Positions 55,201 through 64,000 of a stretch of DNA of 64,000 bases are shown in pieces. The DNA is from Sinohyriopsis cumingii (taxonomy: Eukaryota; Mollusca; Bivalvia; Unionida; Unionidae): contig CM068838.1 of assembly GCA_028554795.2 (NCBI GenBank), positions 92,090,974 to 92,154,973 on the forward strand, given 5' to 3'. Position 1 is the first letter of the stretch. Each line of letters opens with the position of its first letter. Both the position numbers and the translations under genes were made by a program. The notes under the pieces are model-generated. The model was given only the letters and a program-made list of their open reading frames with translations. It was not told the DNA's origin and ran no database searches.

Positions 55201-57842
55201 TACTGAGCTTTATAAACTTCCCCCACAATTCTTCATGAGAGATGATTGTGGAAGTGTCTCATGTATGCTTTTTTAAATTTCATGTCTTTCCAAACTTGGT
55301 CATATCACGGGATCTGGTAGTTCAGAACTGTTTTTGCATAGTGACATTTTATAACATGGCAGGTATTGTAAACTGAATGGCATAATGTAAAGGTCACAGA
55401 TATACAAAGTTGGGTGAACTGGACTATCATAGTTTTACCTGTGTAAAGACAAAAGTTTCATGAACCAGTCCATCATATTTAGATAAATACTGGGTGAACC
55501 AGTTCATCATATTACTTGTGTAAGGATAAAATTGGGCGAACTAGTCTAGCATATTTACCTGTTTGAGATAAAGCTGGGTCAACTGGTCTAATCATGCTGC
55601 ATGCATAATGATAATGTAGAGTGAACCAGTCGAACATATAAATGTAAAGATAAAGATGGGTGGACTAGTCTATCATATTTATGTAAAGTACAGCATGAAC
55701 CCAAATGTATAAAGTGTACATCCAACAGAACTATGTGTGAAATGGTGGATCAGAGTCTATCCTGTTTGCTCAGATTTACAAGTACAGATCAAATTTACAA
55801 GTACAGATCAGATTTACAAGTACAGATCCAGATCAGATTCACAGGTACAGATCAAATTTACAAGTACAGATCAGATTCACAAGTACAGATCAAATTTACA
55901 AGTACAGATCAGATTTACAAGTACAGATACAGATCAGATTCACAAGTACAGATCAAATTTACAAGTACAGATAAGATTTTCAAGTACAGATCAGATTTAC
56001 AAGTACAGATAAGATTTACAAGTGTCACATCAAATTTACAAGTACACATCAGATTTACAAGTACAGATCAGATTCATCACCACACACGTTTTAAAGTCTG
56101 TAACTGATGTTGACACCTTCACTGTCAAAGTTGTGGTTTTGCAAAATAATCAATGTTTACAATGATACTTAAATTCAGAGATTGGGAGAAGGGTTATTTT
56201 GTTCTTTGAGTATTTAACTTCTTGGGTTATAGCAACCAAGAAAATTATGAATGGTCAGATAACGGAAGCTAGTTTTATAACAATATTAAACAACAGTACA
56301 TTTATACCAGGCTCAAAATTGACACTGATTATGCAAAAAGGTTTTAAGTTTTGTGAGGATGGAGTCATACCCTGAATGTTCAGCAAAGTGTATAAAGAAA
56401 CATGTTCACATTACTAGCTTATCTTCTTTTATCTTTTTAGATTCTAGTTCACAGATTATGATTTGGGAAAAAAATTAATTGTTACTGTAAAGTCATAGAA
56501 ATCAAAGTGAAATCGTGACTTGGGAAAAAGCCACTTCTTGCAAAATAGTGCTTTTTCAATGAGTGCCCTCAATTTCCCCCACTACCAACCTGTGATAGTA
56601 GATATGGCCAACAATTAAAAAGGTGTTGGCGCTTCTCATTGTTTGATCCTTTATGTAATGACGAAATTCTTATTCTGTCATACACAAACAAATTCCGTAC
56701 ATAATGTATCTCCGTATGAAATGTAAAACTTACGATGACAAACATCTTAAAGAGGTCATTCTCACTGTACTGGACCTTCATGTATTCCTGACAGGACTTC
56801 TGGTAAGCGCAGTAGTTGATATATGGGTGGAATAACTCTGGAAACTATTTAAAAAAATTACATTAAAATAATGCACTAATATTCCATAACAAATACCAGA
56901 TGCTGATGTTTAAATGATGACAAATTTTACTTGCATTAATTTCATTTGTCCAGAAAAGTGAGATATCCTTTCTACAAGGGTCTTCTTATTAAATTTCCAC
57001 ATGTATCAATTTTGTTTTAGCTCCTGTGTTTTTCCATATGTTGTGCCATGAGGTTAAACATTAGCAGGTCACACACATTTAAAAAAGAATTAAAACCAAG
57101 GAGTAAATTTTGTTAAAATGATTATCAGGAAAAATTCTTATACAGTAAATCCTCTTCAAATGATAATTCCCCATAGAGTGGATTCTGTTTTTGATGATAT
57201 CAGTGAAATGTCCCCGTACAATTAATTATCTTTACAACTCTTAAATTCTGTTTACATTAAGAATACAATCCAATTTTCATCAAAATCAGATCAGTATGGT
57301 CCTCACAGTGGCAACAAGCACAAGAAAAATGAATGCAAGATGATTTCATTAATATGTGTGGATCTTACGCATTACTGAATCCATCCAAAATCTTATTGAT
57401 ATAAACTTATATTGTAAGTTTGATTAAAATTAGATCAGACATATGGCTTCCAAACAGTAACAAACTTGGCCAATCAGATACAGGATCAACTCTTTTGTAT
57501 AATGTATCTTGCTTTTTTTAGAACATATCTGACATATTACTGATATAAGTATACATATTCCAACTTTTATTGAAATCAGATCAGTAGCACAGTCTTCAGA
57601 ATGGTAACAAGGTCAAGATGACCTAACTAATATGCATGTATTTGACTCATTACTGAACTCATCTGAGATTCTAATGATGTAAGCATACATCCAAAGTTTG
57701 ATCCAAATTGGATCTGTGGTAACAAGGTTAGTAATCAGCGCAATATTTTATTAATATATACAGAGCTAACTTTGCTGATTAGTAAGCCTTCATGAGATTT
57801 TTGATGATATTCCAAGTTTGATTGAAATGTGTGTGTGTGTAT

Positions 57843-57903
<61 letters not shown>

Positions 57904-60900
57904 TTGGAATTTTAATGTAGCTTTAACAATTTTCCAGACTTATCAGTGATCCTTGTAATGATATGTGCTGAGTAATCCAATTATGAATTCTTACAAAATG
58001 GCTGACATTTACAATACAAGCTTCTAACTGATCACCTTGTTACTGTAATTAGTTCAAAGCCAAAAGCTGGATATTTATTGAGGTGTTCTAAGAAATAAAG
58101 GGGAAAAAAGTTGGTTTGTTTGTTGTTAACAAAAGAATCAGGTGACCTTTGGCAGAGATGAAATATAAAGGACAGACTAACCAAACTGTGATTTCAGCAC
58201 CAACACTTGCATACCTTGATTTTTATTCTTGTTTAATTGGTATTGCACTTTTCAAGGTGTTTCAAGAGGATTATATATGGGGACCTCTAATCTTTTCGAC
58301 TGAGTGTGTTGCATAATTCCAAAATGTGCACTAAATGCATAAAAATACCAGCTAAATGTGAATATAAATGTGAGCTCATCAATGCTTGGCCATGTGAGCT
58401 CATCAATGCTTGGCCATGTGAGCTCATCATTGCTTGGCCATGTGAGCTCATCAATGCTTGGCCATGTGAGCTCATCATTGCTTGGCCATGTGAGCTCATC
58501 AATGCTTGGCCATGTGAGCTTATCAATGCTTGGCCATGTGAGCTCATCAATGCTTGGCCATTAGAGTTTAAGTGGGTGCAAGTGAGCAGCAAAGGTCCTG
58601 AGTTTTCATTCTGTTTCATGCAAGGTGGATAATAAAATAATATAAATCATATAACCAGCAGATTATGCCATCATCACAAAGGACAGCCTATTAATTGTGA
58701 AACTCAATAATCACAATCAATGCCAACAGTTGTCACCACACAGTAAACTTGTGAAGGAAACTAAAAATGCTGCCAGTAGCTTCTCGTGGGTCGGTGGTTC
58801 TTTCTGGTGTTTTCCCGGGTTTTTCCTCCACCATTAATACTGGCCGCCATGTATAGCCTATCATGTGCTGAAAAATGGCGTTAAACCCCACAACAACAAC
58901 AACAACTAAAAATGCTTTGCAATAAACTATGATACTGACAACTTGAACTTTTTCATTTCATTAAAACTACTCTGACTTAAATATTCATTCATTGTAATAT
59001 TTTCCATCCAAAACTGATTCAGGTTCAAAACTTGCTGTTTCATTACGGTATAAAAAGAAGACACATCTATAGTTCTAGTGATTATGAAGCCAATATAATA
59101 AATTCAAAATTTGTGATCAACTGACATTTTCAAAATTTTTATGCTGTAAATACACTGAAAAAGTTACATTTGCAAATATTTAATGACACATAAAAATTAA
59201 TTTTTGTATACCTTTTTAAAACCTTCCTTTATAAGTGAAGGGTTTAGAGGACTGCGGTAAGTGCGCGACTGCTGTACCACTTTGCATAAATACATCTCCC
59301 AAAATATACTGTTACAGGCGGTAATTTCCCCAATATTGCTTAATAACTTCTCTGTTTCTATCTGAAATTAAAATGAAAAGAGTACTAAAACAATTTTCCT
59401 TCTTGAAACACTTTAGGCACTTTTATTATGCATGAACTTAAGGTGAGGTAAAAACAATAAAGCAGCACACACTGAAACAATACTATTTGTGTGGTGTGTT
59501 ATCTTTACTGTAACAATATTATTTGTGTGGTGTGTTATCTATACTGTAACAATATTCATTGTATGGTGTGTTATCTATACTGTAACAACAGTATTTGTAT
59601 GGTGTGTTATCTATAGACCATGTGAATCATGATCTTTGGGTGGAGTAAAAATAAAATTAAAAACTGTGACAATATTTTTAATGAGGTGTGCTTTCTGTAG
59701 ATCATAGGAATCATATTAAATCTGTGCAGAGTAGAAACAAATCCAAAACACATTGTGACAATGTTTTTTAAGAGGTACTATCAGCAGTTTTGAGTGGATT
59801 TAAAAAAAAAAAAAATATACTGTCTCAGTATTATTTAAGTGGCATGTTATCAGAAGACAGTGTGGACCACATGAACTTTGGGTGGAGTAAAAACATGCAC
59901 AATACAATAAACAGTGGCCATATTATTCAGGTGTATTATCTGTAGATAAAGCAAACCGTCACATCATGTGACAATATTATTCAGGTATATTATCTGTAGA
60001 TAAAGCAAACCGTCACATCATGTGAAAATATTATTCTTGAGAATCTGTTGACCTTGTGAATCACTGTATCATCAAAACAAAACAGAGTCTCATCACAAAG
60101 TATATCCTATGCTATTTAATTTTTACAACACTTAACACTTGACTCTTGCTCTGGCAAAAATGCAGTCTGCTTAGAAATTATTACATTAAAAACAGTATAC
60201 TCTTCATTAATCCATGCATTTACAATGTCACCATTTACGAAAGGTAGTCCTGCATGGCAGTACTCTTACAAAACAGGTTTTAATATATTTGGTAATCAGT
60301 GTCCCCATAACATGCATACACACAGATGCTGTTGTAAACAGTGTCCCAATCACATGTATGCATATCAATGCTGTCATAAAGTGTCCCCATCACATGTATG
60401 CATATCAATGCTGTCATAAGGTGTCCCCATCACATTTATGCATAAAGATGCTGCTGTAAATTGTCTCCATCACATGGATGCATATCAATGCTGTTATAAA
60501 GTGTCCCCATCACATGTATGCATATTGATGCTGTTGTAAAGTGTCCCTATCACATGTATGCATATTGATGCTGTTGTAAAGTGTCCCCATCACATGTATG
60601 CATAATGATGCTGTTGTAAAGTGTCCCCATCACATGTATGCATATTGATGCTGTCGTAAAGTGTCCCCATCACATGTATACACACAGATGCTGTTATAAA
60701 GTGTCCCCATCACATGTATGCATATTGATGCTGTTGTAAAGTGTCCCTATCACATGCATACACACAGATGCTGTTATAAAGTGTCCCCATCACATGTATG
60801 CATATTGATGCTGTTGTAAAGTGTCCCCATCACATGTATGCATATTGATGCTGTGTAAAGTGTCCCCATCACATGTATGCATATTGATGCTGTTGTAAAG

Positions 60901-63417
60901 TGTCCCCATCACATGTATGCATATTGATGCTGTGTAAAGTGTCCCTATCACATGCATACACACAGATGCTGTTGTAAAGTGTCCCCATCACATGTATGCA
61001 TATTGATGCTGTTGTAAAGTGTCCCCATCACATGTATGCATATTGATGCTGTGTAACTGATGCTGTTGTAAAGTGTCCCCATCACATGCATACACATAGA
61101 TGCTGTTGTAAACAGTGTTCCTATCACATGTAAGCATATCGATGATGTTGTAGTGTCCCCATCACATGTATACACACAGATGCTGTTGTAAAGTGTCCCC
61201 ATCACATGTACACATATTGATGCTGTTGTAAAGTGTCCCCATCACATGTATGCATATTGATGCTGTTGTAAAGTGTCCCCATCACATGTATACACACAGA
61301 TGCTGTTATAAAGTGTCCCCATCACATGTATGCATATTGATGCTGTTGTAAAGTGTCCCTATCACATGCATACACACAGATGCTGTTATAAAGTGTCCCC
61401 ATCACATGTATGCATATTGATGTTGTGTAAAGTGTCCCCATCATATGTATGCATATTGATGCTGTTGTAAAGTGTCCCCATCACATGTATGCATATTGAT
61501 GCTGTGTAAAGTGTCCCTATCACATGCATACACACAGATGCTGTTGTAAAGTGTCCCCATCACATGTATGCATATTGATGGCGTGTAAAGTGTCCCCATC
61601 ACATGTATGCATATTGATGCTGTTGTAAAGTGTCCCCATCACATGTATGCATATTGATGCTGTGTAATTGATGCTGTTGTAAAGTGTCCCCATCACATGC
61701 ATACACATAGATGCTGTTGTAAACAGTGTTCCTATCACATGTAAGCATATTGATGATGTTGTAGTGTCCCCATCACATGTATACACACAGATGCTGTTGT
61801 AAAGTGTCCCCATCACATTTATGCATATTGATGCTGTCATAAAGTGTCCCCATCACATGTATGCATATCAATGCTGTTTTAAAGTGTCCCCATCAAATTT
61901 ATGCACATTGATGCTGTCATAGTGTCCCCATCACATGTATACACACAGATGTTGTTGTAAACAGTGTCCCCATCACATGTATGCATATCGATGCTGTCAT
62001 AAAGTGTCCCCATCACATGTATACACAAATATGCTGTTGTAAACAGTGTCCCCCTCACATGTATGCATATTGATGCTGTAATAAAGTGTCCCCATCACAT
62101 GTATGCATATCAATGCTGTTTTAAAGTGTCCCCATCAAATTTATGCACATTGATGCTGTCATAGTGTCCCCATCACATGTATACACACAGATGTTGTTGT
62201 AAACAGTGTCCCCATCACATGTATGCATATCGATGCTGTCATAAAGTTGCCCCATCACATGTATACACAAATATGCTGTTGTAAACAGTGTCCCCCTCAC
62301 ATGTATGCATATTGATGCTGTAATAAAGTGTCCCCATCACATGTATGCATATCAATGCTGTTGTAAAGTGTCCCCATCAAATTTATGCACATTGATGCTG
62401 TCATAGTGTCCCCATCACATGTATACACACAGATGTTGTTGTAAACAGTGTCCCCATCACATGTATGCATATCGATGCTGTCATAAAGTTGCCCCATCAC
62501 ATGTATACACAAATATGCTGTTGTAAACAGTGTCCCCCTCACATGTATGCATATTGATGCTGTAATAAAGTGTCCCCATCACATGTATGCATATCAATGC
62601 TGTTGTAAAGTGTCCCCATCAAATTTATGCACATTGATGCTGTCATAGTGTCCCCATCACATGTATACACACAGATGCTGTTGTAAACAGTGTCCCCATC
62701 ACATGTATGCATATCGATGCTGTCATAAAGTGTCTGCATTACATGTATGCATATCAATGCTGTTGTAAAGTGTCCCCATCACATTTATGCATATTGATGC
62801 TGTTGTGAAATGTCCCCATCACATGCATGCATACTGATGCTGTCATAAAGTGTTCCCATCATATATATACACACAAATGATGTTGTAAACAGTTTTCCCT
62901 TGACATGTATGCATATAAATGCTGTCATAAAGTGTCCCCATCACATTTATGCACATCAATGCTGTTGTAAAGTGTCCCCATCACATGTATGCATATCAAT
63001 GCTGTTGTGAAATGTCTCCATCATATGCATGCATACTGATGCTGTCATAAAGTGTTCCCATCACATGTATGCACATAGATGCATATTGACATTTGTGTGT
63101 ACTATGTGAAGTACACTAGCTGTCAAAGGTATAAAAAAATATAAAAAGAAAAAAATACAACTAGGAGAAGGTTAAACCAGGTTGCAAATTGATTATTTCA
63201 TGTGCTCCCAACTTGTGTCAATAGTTTTACATAATAAAATATTATTGTATTCCCTATGTTATATTTGTCGGTATTGCAATATAGAGGCAGCAGTACACAT
63301 TGTATCACACCAAACAATAATGCCAATATGTATCAATGTATCATTATAATTTTAAATGGTACATACCTCATTCAGCAGCATCTGATTCTGAATATTAAGC
63401 AATACGCAAAGAAACAG
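34219..63417 (-). CDS. PLEKHG5: PLEKHG5/Syx-like RhoGEF (DH-PH), 3' part of a spliced host gene
   Basis: Ten exons with GT/AG borders and continuous phase: 63367-63417, 59212-59361, 56734-56844, 52299-52448, 48980-49117, 47377-47496, 46109-46241, 44288-44400, 40553-41604 and 34219-34228. The first five give most of a Dbl-homology domain (for example LSDLLVKPMQRLTKYSLLLQ, the conserved CR3-like helix). The next three give a PH domain (ECLLFTDLLLICKSNK near its start; VWTEHIRKA in the final helix). A Ser-rich, probably disordered tail of ~350 residues follows, and the protein ends Ser-Glu-Val, a class I PDZ ligand. PLEKHG5 activates RhoA at junctions and in neurons. The upstream exons lie beyond 64000. 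Other PLEKHG members are possible, but the tail plus PDZ ligand favours PLEKHG5. Confidence 0.75.
35195..35615. repeat. Minisatellite, ~45-bp unit (last intron)
   Basis: About nine units with GTTCAAACAGATGTTAGTGT then TTGTAAGCTGGTAGTCAGAG. Confidence 0.9.
36090..37205. repeat. Minisatellite, 60-bp unit (last intron)
   Basis: About 17 units containing ACTGTCTGTGATATACTGTA then AATGTCTGTAATATACCCTA. The central copies (36300-37180) are almost identical, so homogenisation is recent; the left edge is decayed. Confidence 0.95.
37320..37515. repeat. Minisatellite, 30-bp unit
   Basis: Six units of TGTAATACACCATACGTGTA plus TATATTATCC, with one 9-bp partial duplication near 37450. Confidence 0.9.
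37880..38455. repeat. Minisatellite, ~59-bp unit
   Basis: About nine units with ACATCTGGACATATCCATAC, then GACAACTCTGAGGTCATCTG and TACTAGAAAATCC. Confidence 0.93.
38565..38705. repeat. Short tandem repeat, ~20/40-bp unit
   Basis: GATGACCCATGACCC alternates with TTTGGGATGACACATGACCC-like units, about seven half-units. Any open frame here simply follows the repeat. Confidence 0.8.
38825..39325. repeat. Minisatellite, 30-bp unit
   Basis: About 17 units of GTGGACATATTTATAGATGG followed by ATATACATCA or ATAGACACCA; the two endings occur in an ordered pattern, showing multi-unit duplications. Confidence 0.93.
40553..41604 (-). CDS. PLEKHG5: Exon: large Ser-rich C-terminal tail of the RhoGEF
   Basis: 1,052 nt between acceptor AG (41605-41606 on the minus strand) and donor GT at 40551-40552; phase 0 in, 2 out. 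It encodes about 350 residues rich in Ser, Glu and Asn with phosphosite-like clusters (for example SGVSSTGSLHLSP) and a conserved-looking helix at the end (HSEFMRMTKKLLLSATD). By composition the region is likely disordered, serving as a regulatory and scaffold-binding tail. Confidence 0.8.
41985..42340. repeat. Dispersed repeat pieces
   Basis: About 41985-42120 repeats GAGAGACCA phrases (TTGAGAGACTACTGC and relatives). About 42257-42335 matches 30580-30660 (GAAATGGGATCCATG through GGCATTATAATGAGGGA). These are fragments of a dispersed element with unclear ends. Confidence 0.6.
42400..44195. repeat. Minisatellite, ~45-bp unit
   Basis: About 38 units with TCCCATTTTGTTGTTGCTTG then AGAATGTCTGTTATCTACAT. 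Internal longer duplications are visible (for example around 43230-43300 and 43790-43830, sharing TCTTATTGTTGCTTTAGGTG). It fills the intron between the tail exon and the last PH exon. Confidence 0.95.
44288..44400 (-). CDS. PLEKHG5: Exon: end of the PH domain
   Basis: 113 nt, phase 1 in and 0 out. It encodes about 38 residues, including HADQASVRVWTEHIRKAQ, the amphipathic C-terminal helix with the invariant PH-domain Trp. Confidence 0.8.
44545..44800 (+). mobile_element. tRNA-headed SINE, copy 1
   Basis: Box A-like GAAGTGGTCTAAAGTGCTTG and box B-like GGGTTCCAGTCTC, then a body with GAGAAAGGTTGCCAGTAACT and GGTTGGTAGTTCTTACTGGG. The same order is seen at 53631-53880, and its 3' half at 58775-58905. 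Confidence 0.65.
44830..45790. repeat. Minisatellite, ~56-bp unit
   Basis: About 17 units with GATGGACATCACAGTAATTA then CCATTGCAAGATTTAAACTC. The first five are nearly identical and divergence increases towards 45.8 kb. Confidence 0.93.
46109..46241 (-). CDS. PLEKHG5: Exon: PH domain core
   Basis: 133 nt, phase 0 in and 1 out. It encodes about 44 residues with ECLLFTDLLLICKSNKRMDK, the beta-strand pair typical of DH-linked PH domains. Confidence 0.82.
46458..46545. repeat. Short inverted repeat (hairpin/MITE-like)
   Basis: TTAATCAAGGGAGGTAAT (46458-46475) is perfectly complementary to 46528-46545, extendable to about 26 bp with one mismatch, around a ~35-nt loop. The AAGGGAGGTAAT core resembles a motif abundant in molluscan DNA. 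Confidence 0.75.
47377..47496 (-). CDS. PLEKHG5: Exon: DH-PH linker and PH start
   Basis: 120 nt, phase 0-0, 40 residues including IIQQYNGNFNLLAPM. It lies between ACAG and GTAAGT borders. Confidence 0.78.
47655..48130. repeat. Minisatellite, ~40-bp unit
   Basis: About eleven units around TTTTTGGCAATGCAGAGTTT and CCATACATTATTATACACCA, in two alternating subtypes (an AGAGTTTCCATACATT type and an ATTGTTTCCATGCAAAAG type), so the recent duplicating unit is a dimer of ~80 bp. Frames open across it on both strands are artefacts of the repeat. Confidence 0.9.
48230..48410. repeat. Dispersed repeat copy (family with GATCAGGGTCTATGTTG)
   Basis: Shares CAGGGTCTATGTTGTTTGTT, then CTACTGA and a TCTGTGGAATTTGCAGTTGG-like end, with 63735-63905, and in part with 47240-47310, 31890-32000, 53130-53205 and 55740-55775. 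The ends are not resolved. Confidence 0.65.
48495..48865. repeat. Minisatellite, ~30-bp unit
   Basis: About twelve units of ATAACATTTTACAAGCTGCC then CTACAGTAT. Confidence 0.9.
48980..49117 (-). CDS. PLEKHG5: Exon: last DH helix and linker
   Basis: 138 nt, phase 0-0, 46 residues. It starts IASVDKFVSFVNSTLRK, the long final helix that bridges DH and PH domains, and ends NDECLK. Confidence 0.8.
49130..49465. repeat. Tandem repeat, ~60-bp unit
   Basis: About five diverged units with TTAATGGTATTTTTTCCTTC, then TTATCAAACCCTATAACACT and GTGAAG. It begins immediately beyond the exon border. Confidence 0.8.
49466..50485. other. Intron DNA, nothing recognised
   Basis: AT-rich intron sequence without coding signal, tandem repeat or clear transposon ends. 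Confidence 0.55.
50490..51200. repeat. Minisatellite, ~59-bp unit
   Basis: About twelve units with TACAAGGTAGGAAATGTGGT, then TAGGTACATCTCTATGCACT and TTCATTGGACT. Confidence 0.93.
51775..52020. repeat. Tandem repeat, ~22-bp unit
   Basis: About eleven units around GTGAAACCACAGAATAGTGT. Confidence 0.85.
52299..52448 (-). CDS. PLEKHG5: Exon: conserved DH domain core
   Basis: 150 nt, phase 0-0, 50 residues. It contains LSDLLVKPMQRLTKYSLLLQ, the most conserved helix of Dbl-type exchange factors, whose Lys/Gln/Arg residues contact Rho switch regions. Confidence 0.88.
53631..53880 (+). mobile_element. tRNA-headed SINE, copy 2, CAA-repeat tail
   Basis: Head with GTGGCCAAGTGGTCTAAAAT (box A) and GTGAGTTCAAGTGTCGG (box B), body with TGTGGTTCTTTCTGGAGTTT and TCCTCCACCAG, then a (CAA)n tail at about 53860-53875. 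This is the most complete copy in the window. Confidence 0.8.
54035..54357 (-). mobile_element. tRNA-Leu-like-headed SINE, second family
   Basis: On the minus strand: CTCTGGTGGACTAAGTGGTT (box A) and CACAGGTTCAAACCCCAG (box B), then a body matching 750-955. The family therefore occurs at both ends of the window. Confidence 0.75.
55380..55700. repeat. Degenerate tandem repeat, ~60-bp unit
   Basis: About five diverged units with GATAAAGCTGGGTGAACCAG-like sequence and CTATCATATTTACCTGTGTA. Confidence 0.7.
55770..56075. repeat. Minisatellite, ~19-bp unit
   Basis: About 16 units of TTTACAAGTACAGATCAGA with 6-bp insertions in places (CAGATACAGATC). The repeat keeps several frames open, but none has protein character. 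Confidence 0.93.
56734..56844 (-). CDS. PLEKHG5: Exon: DH domain helix region
   Basis: 111 nt, phase 0-0, 37 residues: opens FPELFHPYINYCAYQKS and ends NDLFKMFVI, matching the middle of a DH domain. Confidence 0.82.
57827..57901. repeat. (GT)n-(GA)n microsatellite
   Basis: GTGTGTGTGT followed by about 50 bp of GA dinucleotides. Intronic. Confidence 0.95.
58370..58562. repeat. Minisatellite, 24-bp unit
   Basis: Eight units of GTGAGCTCATCAATGCTTGG plus CCAT, nearly identical. Because the unit is a multiple of three, frames stay open on both strands, without meaning. Confidence 0.95.
58775..58905 (+). mobile_element. SINE 3' half with CAA-repeat tail, copy 3
   Basis: CTCGTGGGTCGGTGGTTCTT, TTTCCTCCACCA and a GGCGTTAAACCCC segment precede (CAA)n. 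It lacks the tRNA-like head, so it is a 5'-truncated insertion of the family at 53.6 kb. Confidence 0.75.
59212..59361 (-). CDS. PLEKHG5: Exon: DH domain
   Basis: 150 nt, phase 0-0, 50 residues with LLSNIGEITACNSIFWEMYL, the CR1-following helix of a DH domain, and SLIKEGFKK at its end. Confidence 0.8.
59485..60060. repeat. Degenerate tandem repeats
   Basis: TTTGTGTGGTGTGTTATCTA plus CTGTAACAATATT repeats four times to about 59620, then passes into longer diverged units. Near 59935-60030 a 53-bp segment with CAAACCGTCACATCATGTGA is duplicated. Confidence 0.75.
60295..63090. repeat. Large minisatellite, ~40-bp unit, with higher-order duplications
   Basis: About 68-70 units of GTGTCCCCATCACATGTATG plus CATATTGATGCTGTTGTAAA. 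Variant units (CATACACACAGATGCTG) form ordered patterns. Segments of several hundred bp recur: 60720-61140 resembles 61330-61760, and the block beginning near 61830 recurs near 62080 and 62330. It is the longest array in the window and sits in the first complete intron of the exchange-factor gene. Confidence 0.95.
63367..63417 (-). CDS. PLEKHG5: Exon: small DH domain exon
   Basis: 51 nt, phase 0-0, 17 residues (LFLCVLLNIQNQMLLNE), bordered by TTTTCAG and GTATGT. It joins in frame to 59361. Short, so individually weaker than the others. Confidence 0.65.
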
Positions 63418-63474
63418 CTGAAAAGGAAAATAAAAACAATTTATATTTTCCTGCAGGTCATATATCTCAATTTT

Positions 63475-63720
63475 TGTAAACATTGTTGCAAACTGTATAC
63501 CACATATACCCACTTAAAAGTTGTTGTTAACTATATACCACATATGCCCAATGAATAGTTGTTGTAAACCATATACAACATATACCCACTTAAAAGTTGT
63601 TGTTAACTATATACCACACATGCCCAGTTAATAGTTGTTGTAAACCATATAGAACATATACCCCCTTAAAAGTTGCTGTTAAAAGTTGTTGTAAACTATA
63701 TACAACATGTACTAACTTAA
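63475..63720. repeat. Minisatellite, ~38-bp unit
   Basis: About six units with TTGTTGTAAACTATATACCA and CATATACCCACTTAAAAG. Confidence 0.88.
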
Positions 63721-63734
63721 ATGTTGAGTCCATC

Positions 63735-63905
63735 TGCAAAGAACACAGACCCTGATCTACCATAGAATAGTGCACTGGCAGAGTAGTGTCTATGCTGTTT
63801 GTTCTACTGACTTTTCCTAACAAAGCACACAGACTTAGATTTACCAATGCATCATGTGATGGATGATCTTAGTCTGTGCAGTTTGCAGTTGGACTCAACT
63901 TATAA
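63735..63905. repeat. Dispersed repeat copy
   Basis: Same family as 48230-48410 (shared ACAGACCCTGATCT, TGTTTGTTCTACTGA and CAGTTTGCAGTTGGACT). The remaining ~95 bp to the window end show no feature. Confidence 0.65.
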
Positions 63906-64000
63906 GTGAGTTAATGTGGTATATCTTCACAGAACATTGATAATGCAATGCATGAAACTGACCTAACCATTGAAGTTAACCACAGTGTGGCAGACAGTTG

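Noticed and set aside
55733-56107. Open frame rich in Tyr/Lys/Gln/Asp
   Set aside because: Translation of the 19-bp minisatellite; no coding evidence.
58306-58632. Long open frames on both strands across 58.3-58.6 kb
   Set aside because: The 24-bp unit is a multiple of three, so open frames arise automatically; the peptides are pure repeats without splice or start context.
60948-62757. Cys/His-rich repeated open frames (60.9-62.8 kb, minus strand)
   Set aside because: They follow the 40-bp minisatellite and look zinc-finger-like only because the unit contains CACATG/TGTGAT phrases.

Overview
The window looks like invertebrate metazoan genomic DNA, most likely from a mollusc, possibly a bivalve. 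The evidence is long AT-rich introns, several tRNA-headed SINE families, hAT-type MITEs, an extreme density of minisatellites, and the AAGGGAG(A/G)TAA(C/T)T-type inverted motifs common in molluscan DNA. The species cannot be fixed from sequence alone. There are two host genes in convergent orientation with one large DNA transposon between them.

Left (1-8.5 kb): four phase-compatible exons (529-666, 4456-4642, 5676-5755, 8190-8518) form the 3' part of a plus-strand gene for a cysteine-rich, TNF-receptor-like protein with a lysine-rich coiled tail. Its introns hold a 43-bp minisatellite (1.0-3.1 kb, itself carrying a small hAT-like insertion), a 38-bp minisatellite (6.7-7.55 kb) and microsatellites.

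Centre (8976-25072): a complete 16.1-kb Polinton/Maverick (adintovirus-like) element with ~225-230 bp terminal inverted repeats, flanked by a 5-bp TATGG direct repeat. From left to right it carries: packaging ATPase (-), zinc-ribbon protein (+), phospholipase-A2-like ORF (+), retroviral-type integrase (+, intact), one very large minus-strand polymerase-type gene joining a family-B DNA polymerase, a superfamily-1 helicase and an HNH nuclease module, a small Cys/His protein (+), a second HNH protein (+), a structured pol-III-like/pseudoknot region, an unrecognised coiled-coil ORF (+), a ~550-bp palindrome, and then a leftward structural block: conserved structural-type protein, two-helix membrane protein, fibre-like protein, adenovirus-type protease, membrane-active/core-like protein, major capsid protein, basic protein and a coiled-coil protein. 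Many genes are interrupted. Most breaks are 1-nt frame changes close to homopolymer runs and a few are in-frame stops, so this copy as assembled cannot make most of its proteins. The integrase, zinc-ribbon and membrane-protein frames are open.

Right (25-64 kb): ten phase-compatible minus-strand exons (63417 down to 34219) encode most of a DH domain, a PH domain, a ~350-residue tail and a last 10-nt coding exon giving a C-terminal Ser-Glu-Val. This is the architecture of a PLEKHG5/Syx-type RhoA exchange factor; the 5' exons lie beyond the window. Almost every intron of this gene carries its own minisatellite (unit 19-60 bp), together with three SINE families and other dispersed repeats.
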